NCBI GenBank assembly: GCA_002694745.1 | Contig: NZMY01000013.1 | Span: forward strand, 124,001 to 188,000 | DNA from: Croceicoccus sp. | GTDB taxonomy: Bacteria > Pseudomonadota > Alphaproteobacteria > Sphingomonadales > Sphingomonadaceae | Reading direction: 5' to 3' | Length of the DNA: 64,000 bases | In this document: piece after piece, positions 27,702 to 38,957 of the stretch | Position numbering within the stretch: the first letter of the stretch is position 1 | Layout: every line of letters begins with the position of its first letter | Notes under the pieces: model-generated | What the model was told of the DNA's origin: nothing | The model's database searches: none | What the model saw: the letters and a program-made list of their open reading frames with translations, nothing else | Translations under genes and position numbers: made by a program

Positions 27702-29806
27702 TCGACATCTCCCGTGCCGACGATCAGCATGACCGCCCGGTCCTGCACGACGACCTCGTTCTCCACTTCGTATTCGGTCGCATGCGGGTCGGCGCTGTCG
27801 ATGATGACCCGCCGCTCCAGCCCCGGCGGCGGGGGCAGCTTGAAGGTCAGCGGGACATCGGCGGCGTTCGTCAGCATGGTCACGACTTCCAGCGCGCCAT
27901 CCTTGCGCCTGCGCGCACGCCGCATCACCAGCGCGCGCCCGTCGGCGTTGTTCCAGTCCTCTTCGCTGAGGTGCACGCCGCGCTCGTCGAACCAGTCGAT
28001 GTCGGGGATGCCTTCGGCCACCTCCACCTCGCCATGCAGGAATCGGCGGGCGCGCAGCAGCGGGTAGTGGCGCCGCGCCGCGGTCAGCCGCCGGACGAAA
28101 TCGCTCAGCAAATGTCCCTCCGCCGTGCCCAGCGGCGACCAGTCGATCCAGCTCAGCTCGTTATCCTGGCAATAGGCATTGTTGTTGCCGTTCTGCGTTC
28201 GCCCTATCTCGTCACCCGCCAGCAGCATCGGCGTGCCCGAAGAGAAGAACAAGGTCGCCAGCATCGACCGCTTGAGCTTCTCGCGCAGGCTGCGGATGCC
28301 GGGATCGTCGGTTGGCCCCTCGACGCCCCAGTTGTTCGAATTATTGTCCGAATGGCCGTCGCGATTGTCCTCGCCGTTCGCCTCGTTATGGCGCTGCTCG
28401 TAGCTGACCGTGTCGTTCAGCGTGAAGCCGTCATGCGCGGTGACGAAATTGACGCTGGCCCACGGACGCCGCGCGCGTAGGTCGAACAGATCGGCAGAGC
28501 CGGAGATGCGGCGCGCGAATTCCGGGCGCATTCCCTGATCGCCGCGCCAGAAGCTGCGGGTCGCGTCGCGGAACTTGTCGTTCCACTCGGCGAAACCGGG
28601 CGGGTGGTTGCCCAGCTGGTATCCGCCCGGCCCGATGTCCCACGGCTCGGAAATCAGCTTGAGCTGGTTCAGCACCGGGTCCTGCCGCAGCACGTCGAAA
28701 AAGCCGCTGCGCGGATCGAACCCGTTGTTGCCGTCGCGTCCCAGCGTCACGCCCAGGTCGAAGCGGAATCCGTCGACATGGAAGCTTTCGGCCCAGTACC
28801 GCAGCGAATCCGCCACCATCTGCAACACGCGCGGATGGCTGAGATCCAGCGTGTTGCCGGTGCCGGTATCGTTCACGCAATAGCGGGCGTTATCCTCGAC
28901 CAGCCGGTAATAGGTCGCATTGTCCAGCCCGCGGAAATTGAGGGTGGGGCCAAGTTCGCTGCCCTCGGCGGTATGGTTATAGACGACGTCGAGGATCACC
29001 TCGATCCCCGCGGCGTGCAGGCGGCGGATGGCAAAGCGCAACTCGTCCCCGCCCTGCTCGCCGCTCATATAACGGCGCTCGGGCGCAAAAAAGGTCAGCG
29101 TATTATAGCCCCAGTAGTTGACCAGCCCCATTTCCTGCAGCCGCCGGTCCTGCACGAAGGAATGGATCGGCAGCAGTTCCAGCGTGGTCACGCCGATGCG
29201 CTGCAGATGTTCGATCAGGCGCGGATGGCCCAGCGCGGCATAGGTGCCGCGCTCCTCGTGCGGGACCGCCTCCATCAGGCGGGTCAGGCCCTTCACATGC
29301 GCTTCGTAAATGACCGTATCGTGCCATGGCACGCGCGGGCGCACGTCGCCGGTCCAGTTGAAGGCGCTTTCCCCCACCACCGATTTCGGCATGGCCGAAG
29401 CGCTATCGCGCCGGTCGAAGCTGAGGTCCTTGCGCTTCGACCGCACATTGTAGCCATGCAGCGCATCGGTCCAGCGCAGCTGCCCGGTCATGCGCCTTGC
29501 ATAGGGGTCGAGCAGCAGCTTGTTCGGATTGAAGCGGTGGCCGTTCTCCGGCTCATACCGCCCATGCGCGCGAAAGCCATAGACCAGCCCCGGCTTGGCC
29601 TCGGGCAGATAGCCGTGCCAGACCTCATCGGTCCATTCGGGCAGTTCCAGGCAGCCCACCTGCTTGCGGCCCGTGGGATCGAAGATGCACAGCTCGATCT
29701 TGTCGGCATTGGCCGAGAACACGGCGAAATTAACGCCAAGGCCATCGAACGTGGCGCCCAGCGGGTAAGGCGATCCGGCTTCGAGCCGGTCGGGCAACTG
29801 AATCAA
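27698..29806 (-). CDS. glgX: Glycogen debranching enzyme (isoamylase type)
   Basis: A 702-residue GH13 protein with an N-terminal CBM48 ([23 protein letters not shown]). Motifs are [20 protein letters not shown], the nucleophile Asp in [17 protein letters not shown], the Glu in [19 protein letters not shown], and [16 protein letters not shown] followed by the GlgX-typical [12 protein letters not shown]. It removes alpha-1,6 branches, freeing linear maltodextrins for MalQ and TreY. It starts with TTG at 29806 inside a TTGA overlap with glgB. Confidence 0.95.
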   Translation of the reverse strand: MIQLPDRLEAGSPYPLGATFDGLGVNFAVFSANADKIELCIFDPTGRKQVGCLELPEWTDEVWHGYLPEAKPGLVYGFRAHGRYEPENGHRFNPNKLLLDPYARRMTGQLRWTDALHGYNVRSKRKDLSFDRRDSASAMPKSVVGESAFNWTGDVRPRVPWHDTVIYEAHVKGLTRLMEAVPHEERGTYAALGHPRLIEHLQRIGVTTLELLPIHSFVQDRRLQEMGLVNYWGYNTLTFFAPERRYMSGEQGGDELRFAIRRLHAAGIEVILDVVYNHTAEGSELGPTLNFRGLDNATYYRLVEDNARYCVNDTGTGNTLDLSHPRVLQMVADSLRYWAESFHVDGFRFDLGVTLGRDGNNGFDPRSGFFDVLRQDPVLNQLKLISEPWDIGPGGYQLGNHPPGFAEWNDKFRDATRSFWRGDQGMRPEFARRISGSADLFDLRARRPWASVNFVTAHDGFTLNDTVSYEQRHNEANGEDNRDGHSDNNSNNWGVEGPTDDPGIRSLREKLKRSMLATLFFSSGTPMLLAGDEIGRTQNGNNNAYCQDNELSWIDWSPLGTAEGHLLSDFVRRLTAARRHYPLLRARRFLHGEVEVAEGIPDIDWFDERGVHLSEEDWNNADGRALVMRRARRRKDGALEVVTMLTNAADVPLTFKLPPPPGLERRVIIDSADPHATEYEVENEVVVQDRAVMLIVGTGDVD

Positions 29807-31995
29807 GCGTGGCCCCCTTCATGTCGGAGGATCAGCGCGCCAAGCGGCGGCAAGGTGACGGATGCGGAATGCTGCTGCCCGTGGCAGGGTTCCCCATCGG
29901 CTTGAACCGCGCCGCCATTGCCGGCATTGCTGCCGCCAAACTGCTCGGCATCGGAATTGAGCGCCTCGTGCCATTGACCGCCCAGCGGCAGGCCGAGGCG
30001 ATAGTCGCCGATGGCCTGCGGCGTCAGATTGAAGATCGCCACGATCGGCGATCCGTCCGCGCCGCGCCGCATGAAGGCAAAGACGCTGTTTTCGGCATCG
30101 TCACCCACCAGCCACTGAAAGCCTGCCGGATCGGTATCGCGCTGGTGCAGCGCACCCTCGGTCAGATAGAGCGCGTTGAGGTCGCGCAGCAGCATCTGCA
30201 CCGCGGCATGCTCGTGCTGTTCCAGCAAGTCCCAGGGGATCGACTGGTCATGGTTCCACTCGGTCTCCATCCCCAGTTCGCAGCCCATGAACAGCAGCTT
30301 CTTGCCCGGATGCGTCCACATGAACGCCAGATAGGCGCGCAGATTGGCGAATTTGCGCCAGCGGTCGCCCGGCATCTTGTCCAGCAGGCTGCCCTTGCCG
30401 TGCACCACCTCGTCATGGCTGATCGGCAGAACGTATTTTTCCGAATAGGCATAGACCATCGGAAAGGTCAGCTCGCCGTGGTGCCATTTGCGGTACATCG
30501 GATCACGCTCGAAATATTGCAGCGTGTCGTGCATCCAGCCCATGTTCCACTTGTAGTCGAAGCCCAGCCCGCCCTGCGACACCGGCGCGGAGACGCCCGG
30601 CCACGCGGTCGATTCCTCGGCAATGGTGATCGCGCCGGGGCAACGTTCGCCGACAATGGAATTGAGGTGCTTGAGGAAGCCCACGCTCTCAAGATTCTCG
30701 CGCCCGCCATGGACGTTGGGCACCCATTCGCCCGCGTTGCGGCTGTAATCGCGGTAGAGCATCGAGGCGACCGCATCGACGCGGAGGCCATCGACATGGA
30801 ACGTCTCCAACCACCACATGGCCGAGGCGAGCAGGAAGCCCGACACCTCGTTTCGGCCAAGGTTGTAGATCAGCGTGTTCCAGTCCTGGTGGAACCCCTC
30901 GCGCGGGTCCGCATGTTCGTACAGATGCGTGCCGTCGAAATGGGCCAGCCCATGCGCGTCGGTCGGGAAATGCGCGGGCACCCAGTCGAGGATGACGCCG
31001 ATTCCGGCGCGGTGGCACTTGTCGACGAAGATCGCGAAACCCTCGGGCGTGCCGAAGCGGGCCGAGGGGGCGAATTGCGACAGCGGCTGATAGCCCCACG
31101 ATCCGCCGAACGGATGCTCCATGATCGGCAGCAGTTCGACATGGGTAAAGCCCATTTCCGCGACATAGGGGATCAGCTTATCGGCCAGAGCGCGCCAGCC
31201 CAGTGCCACATCGCCGGCGCCTTCCGGCTTCATCCACGATCCGGCATGCACCTCGTACACGCTGATCGGGGCGTCGGGGGCGTGGCGCTTGCCGCGCTCC
31301 TCCATCCATTCGGAGTCGTTCCAAGCGAAATCGGGCCGGGGCGCGACGATGGAGGCGGTGCCCGGCGGACGTTCGGTCTGGCGGGCCAGCGGGTCGGCCT
31401 TTTGCACGATCGCGCCATCCGCGCCCGCGACCTCGAATTTGTAATGCGTGCCCGGACCGATGCGCGGCACGAACAATTCCCACATTCCGGCAGAATGGCG
31501 CAGCCGCATCGGGTGCCGCCTGCCGTCCCAGCCGTTGAATTCACCCACCACCGACACGCGCCGCGCATTGGGCGCCCAGACCGAAAAGATCGTGCCCGAC
31601 ACCCCGTCGATCTCCGACGGCTGCGCGCCGAACACGCTGGCCAGTTCGAAATGGTGGCCTTCGGAAAACAGATGCAGGTCGAAATCGGACAGCAGCACCC
31701 CATAGGCATAGGGATCCTCGGTCTCCTGCACCGCGCCGCCGGGCCATTCGACCCGCAGCACATAGGGTTCGTCCGAATTGATCTCGCCCGAGAACAGCCC
31801 GTGTGCGACCTCCTCCATCTGCGCGAGTTCCTTGCCCGCGCGCGACAGCAGGGTGACCCGCTCCGCCCCCGGCTGGAAGCTGCGGATCAGGGTTCCGCCC
31901 TCGCCCTTGTGCGGGCCGAGCAGCGCGAAGGGATCGTCGAGCCGCCCTTCCAGCATGGCGGCGGCTGCGCCGAACAGATGGTCGTGAGCACTCAT
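29803..31995 (-). CDS. glgB: 1,4-alpha-glucan branching enzyme
   Basis: A 730-residue GH13 enzyme with the two N-terminal CBM48-type domains usual for GlgB ([15 protein letters not shown] and [20 protein letters not shown]). Catalytic regions: [18 protein letters not shown], the nucleophile Asp in [19 protein letters not shown], the Glu in [14 protein letters not shown] and the Asp in [14 protein letters not shown]. It introduces alpha-1,6 branches into the glucan made by GlgE. The start ATG at 31995 overlaps the treS stop (ATGA). Confidence 0.96.
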   Translation of the reverse strand: MSAHDHLFGAAAAMLEGRLDDPFALLGPHKGEGGTLIRSFQPGAERVTLLSRAGKELAQMEEVAHGLFSGEINSDEPYVLRVEWPGGAVQETEDPYAYGVLLSDFDLHLFSEGHHFELASVFGAQPSEIDGVSGTIFSVWAPNARRVSVVGEFNGWDGRRHPMRLRHSAGMWELFVPRIGPGTHYKFEVAGADGAIVQKADPLARQTERPPGTASIVAPRPDFAWNDSEWMEERGKRHAPDAPISVYEVHAGSWMKPEGAGDVALGWRALADKLIPYVAEMGFTHVELLPIMEHPFGGSWGYQPLSQFAPSARFGTPEGFAIFVDKCHRAGIGVILDWVPAHFPTDAHGLAHFDGTHLYEHADPREGFHQDWNTLIYNLGRNEVSGFLLASAMWWLETFHVDGLRVDAVASMLYRDYSRNAGEWVPNVHGGRENLESVGFLKHLNSIVGERCPGAITIAEESTAWPGVSAPVSQGGLGFDYKWNMGWMHDTLQYFERDPMYRKWHHGELTFPMVYAYSEKYVLPISHDEVVHGKGSLLDKMPGDRWRKFANLRAYLAFMWTHPGKKLLFMGCELGMETEWNHDQSIPWDLLEQHEHAAVQMLLRDLNALYLTEGALHQRDTDPAGFQWLVGDDAENSVFAFMRRGADGSPIVAIFNLTPQAIGDYRLGLPLGGQWHEALNSDAEQFGGSNAGNGGAVQADGEPCHGQQHSASVTLPPLGALILRHEGGHA

Positions 31996-34900
31996 GTGTC
32001 GTCTCCGGAAAGCAGGCCGCGCATCACATGCGTCAGCCCTGCGAGGGGGACATCCAGCCAGTCGGGCCGGTTCGCCGCCTCATAGGATATTTCGTAGGCC
32101 GCCTTCTCGATCAGGAAGATCGGCAGCAACGGATCGGGTTCGCCTTCGCCGGCATAGCCGCGCAAGAAGGCCTCGCTGGCCGCGATGCGGAATCTGGCCG
32201 TGCCCTCCTCCGCCCGCGCTTCCCACGTATCCGCGGCTGCCGGCCGGTTACGCTCGGCCACGGCAGCGGCATAATCGAAGCTGCGCAATATGCCTGCCAC
32301 ATCCCGCGCGGGCAGGTCTTTGGCACGGCGCTCTTCCAACGGGCGGGCCGGTTCGCCTTCGAAATCGATGATCCTTACGTCGTCGCCCGTGACCAGCACC
32401 TGCCCCAGATGCAAATCGCCGTGAATGCGGGTGCGATTGCGTCCCTGCGCCTTGCCCGCCAGCGACGCGATCCTGTCCGCAAGGGCGGGGCGCTGTTCGC
32501 GCAGGAATGCGGCATCGCGCGCCGTTTCATCCGACAATGGGGCATTGTCCAGCCGCTCGACCGCCTTGTCGAACTCGCCCATGACCCGTTCCGCAAGCTG
32601 CCCGGCGGCAGCGTCGTCCATCGGCTCGGGCGAAAATGCGGGGTCGTCGCTTGGCAGGTCGAGAATATCGTGCATCTGCCGCAAGCGGCGCCCAAGGTTC
32701 TCGGCAAAATTCTCGTAGTTCGTAAAGCTCCAGTCGGTTTCGGTGGCAAGCCGTTCCAGCGCGTGCAGCGTCCATTGCCAGCCGTCGCCCTGATTATAGA
32801 CGAAGCGCTGCGCGATCATCAGCAGCGTCTCGCCATCCTCGTCCACCCGCTTCACCGTGCCCAGGATCGGGGGCACGGCCTCATATCCGCGATCCGCCAG
32901 ATAACGCACCATTTCGGCGTCAGGATGCACACCGGGGGCCAGCTTGCGCAGCAGTTTCAAAACCACCTGCCGACCCAGGATCAGGGTGCTGTTGGACTGT
33001 TCCGCCGCGATCCATTCGGGTTCGGCATCCGGGACCAGCAGCTCGGGCTCGAACGCTTCGAACACAAGTTCGCCGCCGTCGGCCGGCATCTCATGCTCGG
33101 TCGTCTCCTCGCCCTCGGTCGGAACATGGGCATTGTCCAGCATGGCGCGCGTCACCGAAACGGCGAATTCGCGCAGCGCAAAGCCGTCGGTCAACAGCCC
33201 GACATAGCGTTCGCGCCGCACCCGCGCGATGGCGAGGTTCGATGCGAACGGCCCGTGCTGTTCGCCTTCCCACGCAATGCCGAACGGCAGCGTGTCGAGC
33301 GCCTCGCCGCCGGTCGTCTTGACGCGAATCTCGGCGAGTAGCAGGTCATTCGTGTTCGGCATCGGGGTCAGACGGACGATCTCGATATCCTCGATCCTTT
33401 CGTCCTTCGCACCGAACCAGCGGCGCTGGCGCACATAGTCGGGCAATACGTCCTGTTCCAGCACCGGCCGATTGCCGTCATTGGCGATGTCGGCGAGCTC
33501 TGGGCGCAGAACGAACGTATGACGCTCTACCTCGACCCCCGGTGCACTTGACGACCATTCGGGTGCCTCGACATCGCCGCGCAGGTCGAACCACAGGAAC
33601 CCATAGGGCGGCAGCGTCAGCAGATAGGGCAGGTGCCCGATCTTGGGGAACGCGGCACCGCCCGACAGCTCGACCGGTGTTTCGCCTTCGAATTCATGCA
33701 TATCCAGTTCCACGGCCTGTGCCGTGCGGCTCAGATTGGCGACGCAAAGGATCGTTTCCGCCCCGCCGTCGTCCGAATGCTGGCGCACATAGGCCAATAT
33801 GCTGCGATTGGCAGGCCGCAGGAAGGTCTGCGTGCCGCGTCCAAACGCGCGATGCTCGCCGCGCACGGCCAGCATGCGCTTGATCCAGTTCAGCAGCGAA
33901 TGGCGGTCGCGTTCCTGCGCCTCGACATTGATCGCCTCGTACCCGTAGAGCGGATCCTGGATCGGCGGCAGTGCCAGCTGCGGCGGATCGGCGCGGCTGA
34001 AACCGCCGTTGCGGTCGGGCGACCATTGCATCGGCGTGCGCACCCCGTCGCGGTCGCCCAGATGGATGTTGTCGCCCATCCCGATCTCGTCCCCGTAATA
34101 GAGGACCGGCGTGCCCGGCATGGTCAGCAGCAGCGCGTTCATCAGCTCGATCCGCCTGCGGTCGCGCTCCATCAGCGGGGCGAGGCGGCGGCGGATGCCC
34201 AGATTGATGCGCGCGCGCCGATCGGCGGCATAGGTGTTCCACAGATAGTCACGCTCGGAATCGGTGACCATTTCCAGCGTCAGCTCGTCATGGTTGCGCA
34301 GGAAGATCGCCCATTGCGCATCGGGCGGAATCTGGGGGGTCTGGCGCATGATGTCGGTGATCGGAAAGCGGTCTTCCTGCGCCACCGCCATGTACATGCG
34401 CGGCATCAGCGGGAAGTGGAACGCCATGTGGCATTCCTCGGTCCGCTCCTCGTTCTGGCCGAAATATTGCTGCGTATCCTCGGGCCACATGTTCGCTTCG
34501 GCCAGCAGCATCTTGCCTTCGTAGTGCTGGTCCAGATCCTCGCGGATCTTCTTCAGGATCTCGTGTGTCTCGGGCAGGTTTTCGTTCGAGGTCCCGTCGC
34601 GCTCGATCAGATAGGGAATGGCGTCCAGCCGCAGTCCGTCGATCCCGGCATCGAGCCAGAAATGCATGATCGAGAGCACTTCCTTGAGCACTTCGGGATT
34701 GTCGAAGTTCAGGTCGGGCTGATGCGAATAGAACCGATGCCAGAAATAGGCGCCCGCTTCCTCGTCCCAGGTCCAGTTCGATTTTTCGGTGTCTAGGAAG
34801 ATGATGCGGGTGCCCGAATACAGCTTGTCGTCGTCCGACCAGACATAGAAATTCCGCTCCGGGCTGCCCGGCGGCGCCAGCCTCGCAGCCTGAAACCAGG

Positions 34901-35282
34901 GGTGCTGGTCGCTGGTATGGTTGATGATAAGCTCGGTAATCACGCGCAACCCGCGTTCGTGGGCCGCGTCGATGAAGGCGCGCACTTCTTCCATCGTGCC
35001 GTAATCCGCGCTGACGTCGCGATATTCGGCGATGTCATAACCGTCGTCGCGCCGCGGCGAGGGGTAGAAGGGCAGCAGCCAGATCGCGGTGACGCCTAGG
35101 TCGGCGATATAGTCGAGCTTGGCTATCAATCCTGCGAAATCGCCGATCCCGTCATTGTTGGAATCGAAGAACGATTTCACATGCAGCTGATAGATGACCG
35201 CGTCCTTGTACCACAGCGGGTCGTCGGCGGCGGTGATCACGGCTTCGGTCATGTCCTGTTCGGTTCTGGCCTGATCGTTCAT
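31992..35282 (-). CDS. treS: Trehalose synthase fused to maltokinase
   Basis: A 1096-residue two-enzyme fusion. Residues about 20-560 are TreS, a GH13 isomerase of trehalose and maltose: [19 protein letters not shown], nucleophile Asp in [18 protein letters not shown], Glu in [16 protein letters not shown], and [13 protein letters not shown]. Residues about 620-1090 are a maltokinase (Pep2/Mak): [20 protein letters not shown], and the kinase active site [12 protein letters not shown] with the metal Asp in [17 protein letters not shown]. Together they turn trehalose into maltose-1-phosphate, the donor of GlgE. The ATG at 35282 overlaps the glgE stop (ATGA). The fusion is a known arrangement and ensures channeling of maltose. 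Confidence 0.95.
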   Translation of the reverse strand: MNDQARTEQDMTEAVITAADDPLWYKDAVIYQLHVKSFFDSNNDGIGDFAGLIAKLDYIADLGVTAIWLLPFYPSPRRDDGYDIAEYRDVSADYGTMEEVRAFIDAAHERGLRVITELIINHTSDQHPWFQAARLAPPGSPERNFYVWSDDDKLYSGTRIIFLDTEKSNWTWDEEAGAYFWHRFYSHQPDLNFDNPEVLKEVLSIMHFWLDAGIDGLRLDAIPYLIERDGTSNENLPETHEILKKIREDLDQHYEGKMLLAEANMWPEDTQQYFGQNEERTEECHMAFHFPLMPRMYMAVAQEDRFPITDIMRQTPQIPPDAQWAIFLRNHDELTLEMVTDSERDYLWNTYAADRRARINLGIRRRLAPLMERDRRRIELMNALLLTMPGTPVLYYGDEIGMGDNIHLGDRDGVRTPMQWSPDRNGGFSRADPPQLALPPIQDPLYGYEAINVEAQERDRHSLLNWIKRMLAVRGEHRAFGRGTQTFLRPANRSILAYVRQHSDDGGAETILCVANLSRTAQAVELDMHEFEGETPVELSGGAAFPKIGHLPYLLTLPPYGFLWFDLRGDVEAPEWSSSAPGVEVERHTFVLRPELADIANDGNRPVLEQDVLPDYVRQRRWFGAKDERIEDIEIVRLTPMPNTNDLLLAEIRVKTTGGEALDTLPFGIAWEGEQHGPFASNLAIARVRRERYVGLLTDGFALREFAVSVTRAMLDNAHVPTEGEETTEHEMPADGGELVFEAFEPELLVPDAEPEWIAAEQSNSTLILGRQVVLKLLRKLAPGVHPDAEMVRYLADRGYEAVPPILGTVKRVDEDGETLLMIAQRFVYNQGDGWQWTLHALERLATETDWSFTNYENFAENLGRRLRQMHDILDLPSDDPAFSPEPMDDAAAGQLAERVMGEFDKAVERLDNAPLSDETARDAAFLREQRPALADRIASLAGKAQGRNRTRIHGDLHLGQVLVTGDDVRIIDFEGEPARPLEERRAKDLPARDVAGILRSFDYAAAVAERNRPAAADTWEARAEEGTARFRIAASEAFLRGYAGEGEPDPLLPIFLIEKAAYEISYEAANRPDWLDVPLAGLTHVMRGLLSGDDT

Positions 35283-38200
35283 GCGCCCTCTCCTCCGTGG
35301 GTCAGTCGCCAGATCCGGTACGGTTCATCGGGCGCAAGGTGGATATGCTGGATCTTGCCGTGCCATTGGAACCGGTGCCCGTGGACCAGGTCCTCGACAT
35401 CGATGGCGGCCTGGTCGTGCAGGCCGAATTCCCACAGCGGAACCTCATAGTCGCAGGCGTGGGCGCCGTGCGGGTCCATGTTGACCATCACCATGATCAT
35501 TTCGCGCAGCGACCCGTCCGCCGAGGGCGCGGGCTTGCCGTACCAGATCACGTTCTCGTCATGCGCGACGTAGAAGCGGGTATTGAGATGCGTCTGCAGC
35601 GCCGGATTGGCGCGGCGCAGGCGGTTGAGCCGGGTCACATCCTCGATGATATTGCCCGGCGCGTTCCAGTCGCGCACGCGGATCTCGTATTTCTCGCTGT
35701 CGAGATATTCCTCCTTGCCCGCGCCCAGCGGGGTCGCATCGCACAATTCGAACCCGGAGTAGACGCCCCACAGGCCCGACAGGGTCGCCGCCAACACCGC
35801 GCGAATACGGTGCGCAGGGCGGCCGCCGGTCTGCAGGAAAAACGGGTTAATGTCGGGCGTGTTGACGAAGAAGTGCGGGCGGTAAAAATCCTTGGGCGCT
35901 TCGCTCGTCAGTTCGGTGATATAGTCGGTCAGCTCCTGCTTGCGGTCGCGCCAGGTGAAATAGGTATAGCTCTGGCTGAAGCCGACCTTGGCCAGCTGGT
36001 ACATCATCGTCGGGCGGGTGAAGGCCTCCGACAGGAAGATCACCTCCGGGTGCCGAGCGCGCACATCGCCAATCATCCATTCCCAGAACGGCAGCGGCTT
36101 GGTGTGCGGATTGTCGACGCGGAAGGTCTTCACGCCGTGATCGACCCACAACAGGATCACGTCGCGCAATGCTTCCCACAGGCCGGGCACGGCGTCGCGG
36201 CCATAGAAATCGACATTGACGATATCCTGGTATTTTTTGGGCGGATTCTCGGCATATTTCATGCTGCCGTCGGGCAGCCATGCGAACCAACCGGGATGCT
36301 CTTTCAGCCAAGGGTGATCGGGCGATGCCTGGATCGCGAAGTCCAGCGCGATCTCCAGCCCGTGATCGGCCGCGGCCTTCACCAGCCGGTCGAAATCCTC
36401 GAAGCTGCCCAGTTCGGGATGGATCGCATCGTGCCCGCCATCGGGGCTGCCGATGGCATAGGGGCTGCCGGGATCGCCCTCTTCGGGGGTCAGCGTGTTG
36501 TTCGGACCCTTGCGGTTGGCAGTGCCGATGGGATGGATCGGCGGGAAATACAGCGTGTCGAAACCCATCGCACGGATGCGCGGCAGATGGTTGACCACAT
36601 CGGCAAAGGTGCCGTGGCGCTCCGGATCGGGGGTCATTGAGCGGGGAAAGATCTCGTACCAGCTGGAAAATTGCGCCTCGATCCGTTCCGCATCGACCTG
36701 CTGCGGCGCAGAGACAAGGCGGTGCGGCCTGTCGTCGGCCTCGTCCATCAGGCGGCGCAGATCCTTCGACAAAAGCCCTTCGGTTGCAGCATCGGCATCG
36801 GCGGATTCCATCGCGCCAAGCTGCTGCTTGAGCTGGCTGGCAAGCTTGCCCTTGCTGCGCTCTGCCGCCTTGCGCACCAGCGCCATGCCTTCCGCCCGGT
36901 CCACCGGCTGATCCACCCCTGCATCGACCTTTTTCGCAAAGTCGCGCTGGAACCCGCCGAAACGGTCCAGCCAGCCCTCGACCACAAATTCGTGCCGCCC
37001 CATGCGGGCCAGCGTGAATTCCGCGTCCCACCGGTCATTGTCGCCCTGCGTCATGCGGGCAGACGACCAAGTCTCTTGGTCGATCGCGCGCCAGCGCAAT
37101 TCGGCCGCCAGTTGCTCGTGCCCGTCGGCAAAGATGACCGCCGATACGGCAATACGATCTCTGACGACCCTTTTCACCGGAAACGCACCGCCATCCACCG
37201 AAGGCTCGACATGCTCCACGACCAGCCTTGCCGAATCCCGCGACGGCTGTGCGGCAGGCGCGCCGCTGGCAGATACGACTGCGGGTGCGCGGCGCACCTC
37301 CATCAGCCGTACCTCGCCCGGTTGCAATTCGCCGTCAGAGTCCCAAGGGCCGAAATCCGCGGCGGCGGCGGATAATGCGTCGCCCGTTGGCAGCGCTGTC
37401 TCGTCATCGCCGCGATTAGCAAGGATCAGCAGCGCCTTGTCCGAAAAGCGCAAATCGGGGCCCGAAGCACGAGCGATGACTGCAATCGGGTCAAGCGCGT
37501 TGGATAGGCTGCGCACCTCGCCGTCATAGCCGGATGCCGCCTGCGCGTTCCTCACCGCATCGCCGAAGGCCTGCGCGCCGCGCTGCGTATCCAGCCATTC
37601 CAGCGGCGCCACGACACCGGCGCCCAGCGCCGCCATCAGTGGCAGGCTTGCGACCAACCGCGGATCGTTGCGACCCGCTCCGCTTGCATCGCACAGGACC
37701 GGTGCGTCCTGCCGCAGCTTATCGACCTTGGCAGACAGCGCAGCCGGATCGCCGGCAAACCGACCGGCATCGCAGATCAGATATCGGGACTCGGCGAAGG
37801 ATCCTGTGCCGACCGATCCTGCAAGAACGAGAAAATCGCTCTTCCCCCGCGCCGCCGCGATTAGGCCGTCGTAAAGATCGGGCGCGATCCGCTCGGCCTC
37901 GTCGATCCAGATGCCGGCTATTCCATCCGTCCTCAGCGAAGCCAGCCGCTCGCACAGCGCCTTCACCACATCCTCGCTCGCATCGGGGCCGAGACGCGCC
38001 AGCGCCTCTCCACTGGGGGTCATCGGCTGCCGCGGATCGACGATGCCGCGCTCGTGCACCGAGCGGCGAACATGGAATTTTTCGGGGTGGGCGCTGACTA
38101 GGGGATGTTCGACAGGCAGGCGTCGCAGATCGGTCCTGACGATCAAACGAAGCGAATTTTCCCGGCACAGGTCTCGAAGGTCGCCCGGTACCTGCGAACC

Positions 38201-38386
38201 ATCGGCGAGCATTCCGCCCTGCGAGCGCCAGACGACGCCGGAAGCGCCGCTGCTTCCTATCCTTGCCAGACAATCCTTCGAACTATCCAGATACTGCCGG
38301 GGTTCGATGGAAATCAGGCAAAGAGGTTGGGACAAGGGCTTGCTCCGGCGAGAGAGTTGAACACATGTTCTCAATCCCTCCACCAC
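35279..38386 (-). CDS. glgE: Alpha-1,4-glucan:maltose-1-phosphate maltosyltransferase with N-terminal extension
   Basis: Up to 1035 residues. The canonical GlgE occupies residues about 390-1035: the DUF3416 beta domain (VEPSVDGGAFPVKRVVRD), YEIFPRSMTPDPERHGTF, IHPIGTANRKGPNN, the nucleophile Asp in GVKTFRVDNPHTKPLPFWEW, the Glu in IFLSEAFTRPTMMYQLAK and the Asp in NTPDINPFFLQTGGRP. It extends alpha-glucan from maltose-1-phosphate. The first roughly 380 residues are an extra domain not found in actinobacterial GlgE, with faint GH13-barrel features (VEHPLVSAHPEKFHV, GIAGIWIDEAERIAPDLYDGL) but without a clear catalytic set. The start is uncertain: GTG at 38386, GTG at 38383 and TTG at 38374 are all possible. 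It lies 26 bp after the DUF2934 gene. Confidence 0.93.
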   Translation of the reverse strand: MVEGLRTCVQLSRRSKPLSQPLCLISIEPRQYLDSSKDCLARIGSSGASGVVWRSQGGMLADGSQVPGDLRDLCRENSLRLIVRTDLRRLPVEHPLVSAHPEKFHVRRSVHERGIVDPRQPMTPSGEALARLGPDASEDVVKALCERLASLRTDGIAGIWIDEAERIAPDLYDGLIAAARGKSDFLVLAGSVGTGSFAESRYLICDAGRFAGDPAALSAKVDKLRQDAPVLCDASGAGRNDPRLVASLPLMAALGAGVVAPLEWLDTQRGAQAFGDAVRNAQAASGYDGEVRSLSNALDPIAVIARASGPDLRFSDKALLILANRGDDETALPTGDALSAAAADFGPWDSDGELQPGEVRLMEVRRAPAVVSASGAPAAQPSRDSARLVVEHVEPSVDGGAFPVKRVVRDRIAVSAVIFADGHEQLAAELRWRAIDQETWSSARMTQGDNDRWDAEFTLARMGRHEFVVEGWLDRFGGFQRDFAKKVDAGVDQPVDRAEGMALVRKAAERSKGKLASQLKQQLGAMESADADAATEGLLSKDLRRLMDEADDRPHRLVSAPQQVDAERIEAQFSSWYEIFPRSMTPDPERHGTFADVVNHLPRIRAMGFDTLYFPPIHPIGTANRKGPNNTLTPEEGDPGSPYAIGSPDGGHDAIHPELGSFEDFDRLVKAAADHGLEIALDFAIQASPDHPWLKEHPGWFAWLPDGSMKYAENPPKKYQDIVNVDFYGRDAVPGLWEALRDVILLWVDHGVKTFRVDNPHTKPLPFWEWMIGDVRARHPEVIFLSEAFTRPTMMYQLAKVGFSQSYTYFTWRDRKQELTDYITELTSEAPKDFYRPHFFVNTPDINPFFLQTGGRPAHRIRAVLAATLSGLWGVYSGFELCDATPLGAGKEEYLDSEKYEIRVRDWNAPGNIIEDVTRLNRLRRANPALQTHLNTRFYVAHDENVIWYGKPAPSADGSLREMIMVMVNMDPHGAHACDYEVPLWEFGLHDQAAIDVEDLVHGHRFQWHGKIQHIHLAPDEPYRIWRLTHGGEGA

Positions 38387-38412
38387 CGCATCGTTCCGAA
38401 TTGTCCGAGTGT

Positions 38413-38751
38413 TCAGGACGAGGACGTCTTGCCGGTTCGCGGCTTGCGAATTCCTGTTCTTGTCTGGCCCGCGCCTTTTTCGGGGCTGGCTTTAGCGGGC
38501 TTCTTTCCAGCCCGATCGCCGCTGGCCGATTTGTTCGACGCGGTTTTTCCCTCCGCGCTTTTCGTGCGGCTGGCATTTTGCGTCGTCGTCTTGCGAGCAG
38601 GCTTGCCGGTCTCGCGGCTTTCGCGCTGCGCATCGGCCATCTCGCTGGCCGCTTGCTGCCAGTGCTGCGCTTCACGTCCGTGCGGCCGGCCTTCCTCTTC
38701 CCAGATTTCATAGGCGCGTTCGCGAATGCGGCATTCGATTTCTTGATCCAT
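38413..38751 (-). CDS. DUF2934 domain-containing small protein
   Basis: A 112-residue hydrophilic protein. Residues 2-35 (EIECRIRERAYEIWEEEGRP, then REAQHWQQAASEM) match the DUF2934 pattern of an RAYELWE-type helix followed by HW. The rest is a Lys/Ala/Ser/Thr-rich tail likely to be disordered and basic. GGAGGAAA lies upstream of the ATG. Function is unknown. It is the first gene of the apparent glycogen/trehalose transcript, 26 bp before glgE, and DUF2934 genes are often found beside glycogen genes, from memory. It is divergent from the 56-residue protein gene at 38958. Confidence 0.85.
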   Translation of the reverse strand: MDQEIECRIRERAYEIWEEEGRPHGREAQHWQQAASEMADAQRESRETGKPARKTTTQNASRTKSAEGKTASNKSASGDRAGKKPAKASPEKGAGQTRTGIRKPRTGKTSSS

Positions 38752-38898
38752 GGGTGTTTCCTCCTGCTGTGCCAGAGTTCACCCAAACCAATGCGCCAAT
38801 TGTGGCAAAGCTCCCCGAAATCCGGGTTCGGCGCAGGATCAGGCAGCTTACGGCATTCCCATTGCCCCCGAGCCGCTTTCGGGGCGCGCGCCTTTCGG

Positions 38899-38923
38899 GG
38901 AACGCATCGCCGCTCGGCGCGTC
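38899..38923 (+). promoter_or_regulatory. EcfG-type general stress promoter candidate
   Basis: GGAAC (38899-38903), 16 nt, CGTC (38920-38923), one mismatch to the alphaproteobacterial general stress sigma factor consensus GGAAC-N16/17-CGTT. It ends 34 nt before the ATG of the 56-residue protein, a normal distance for a -10 element. It lies in the 206-bp divergent gap upstream of the DUF2934/glg operon, on the other strand. Confidence 0.55.
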
Positions 38924-38957
38924 GGTCAATTACACCCCTTCATGAAAGGAACTCACC

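Noticed and set aside
29809-32085. 758-codon open frame on the plus strand
   Set aside because: It is antisense to glgB and the end of treS, whose catalytic motifs are intact; composition is of a shadow frame.
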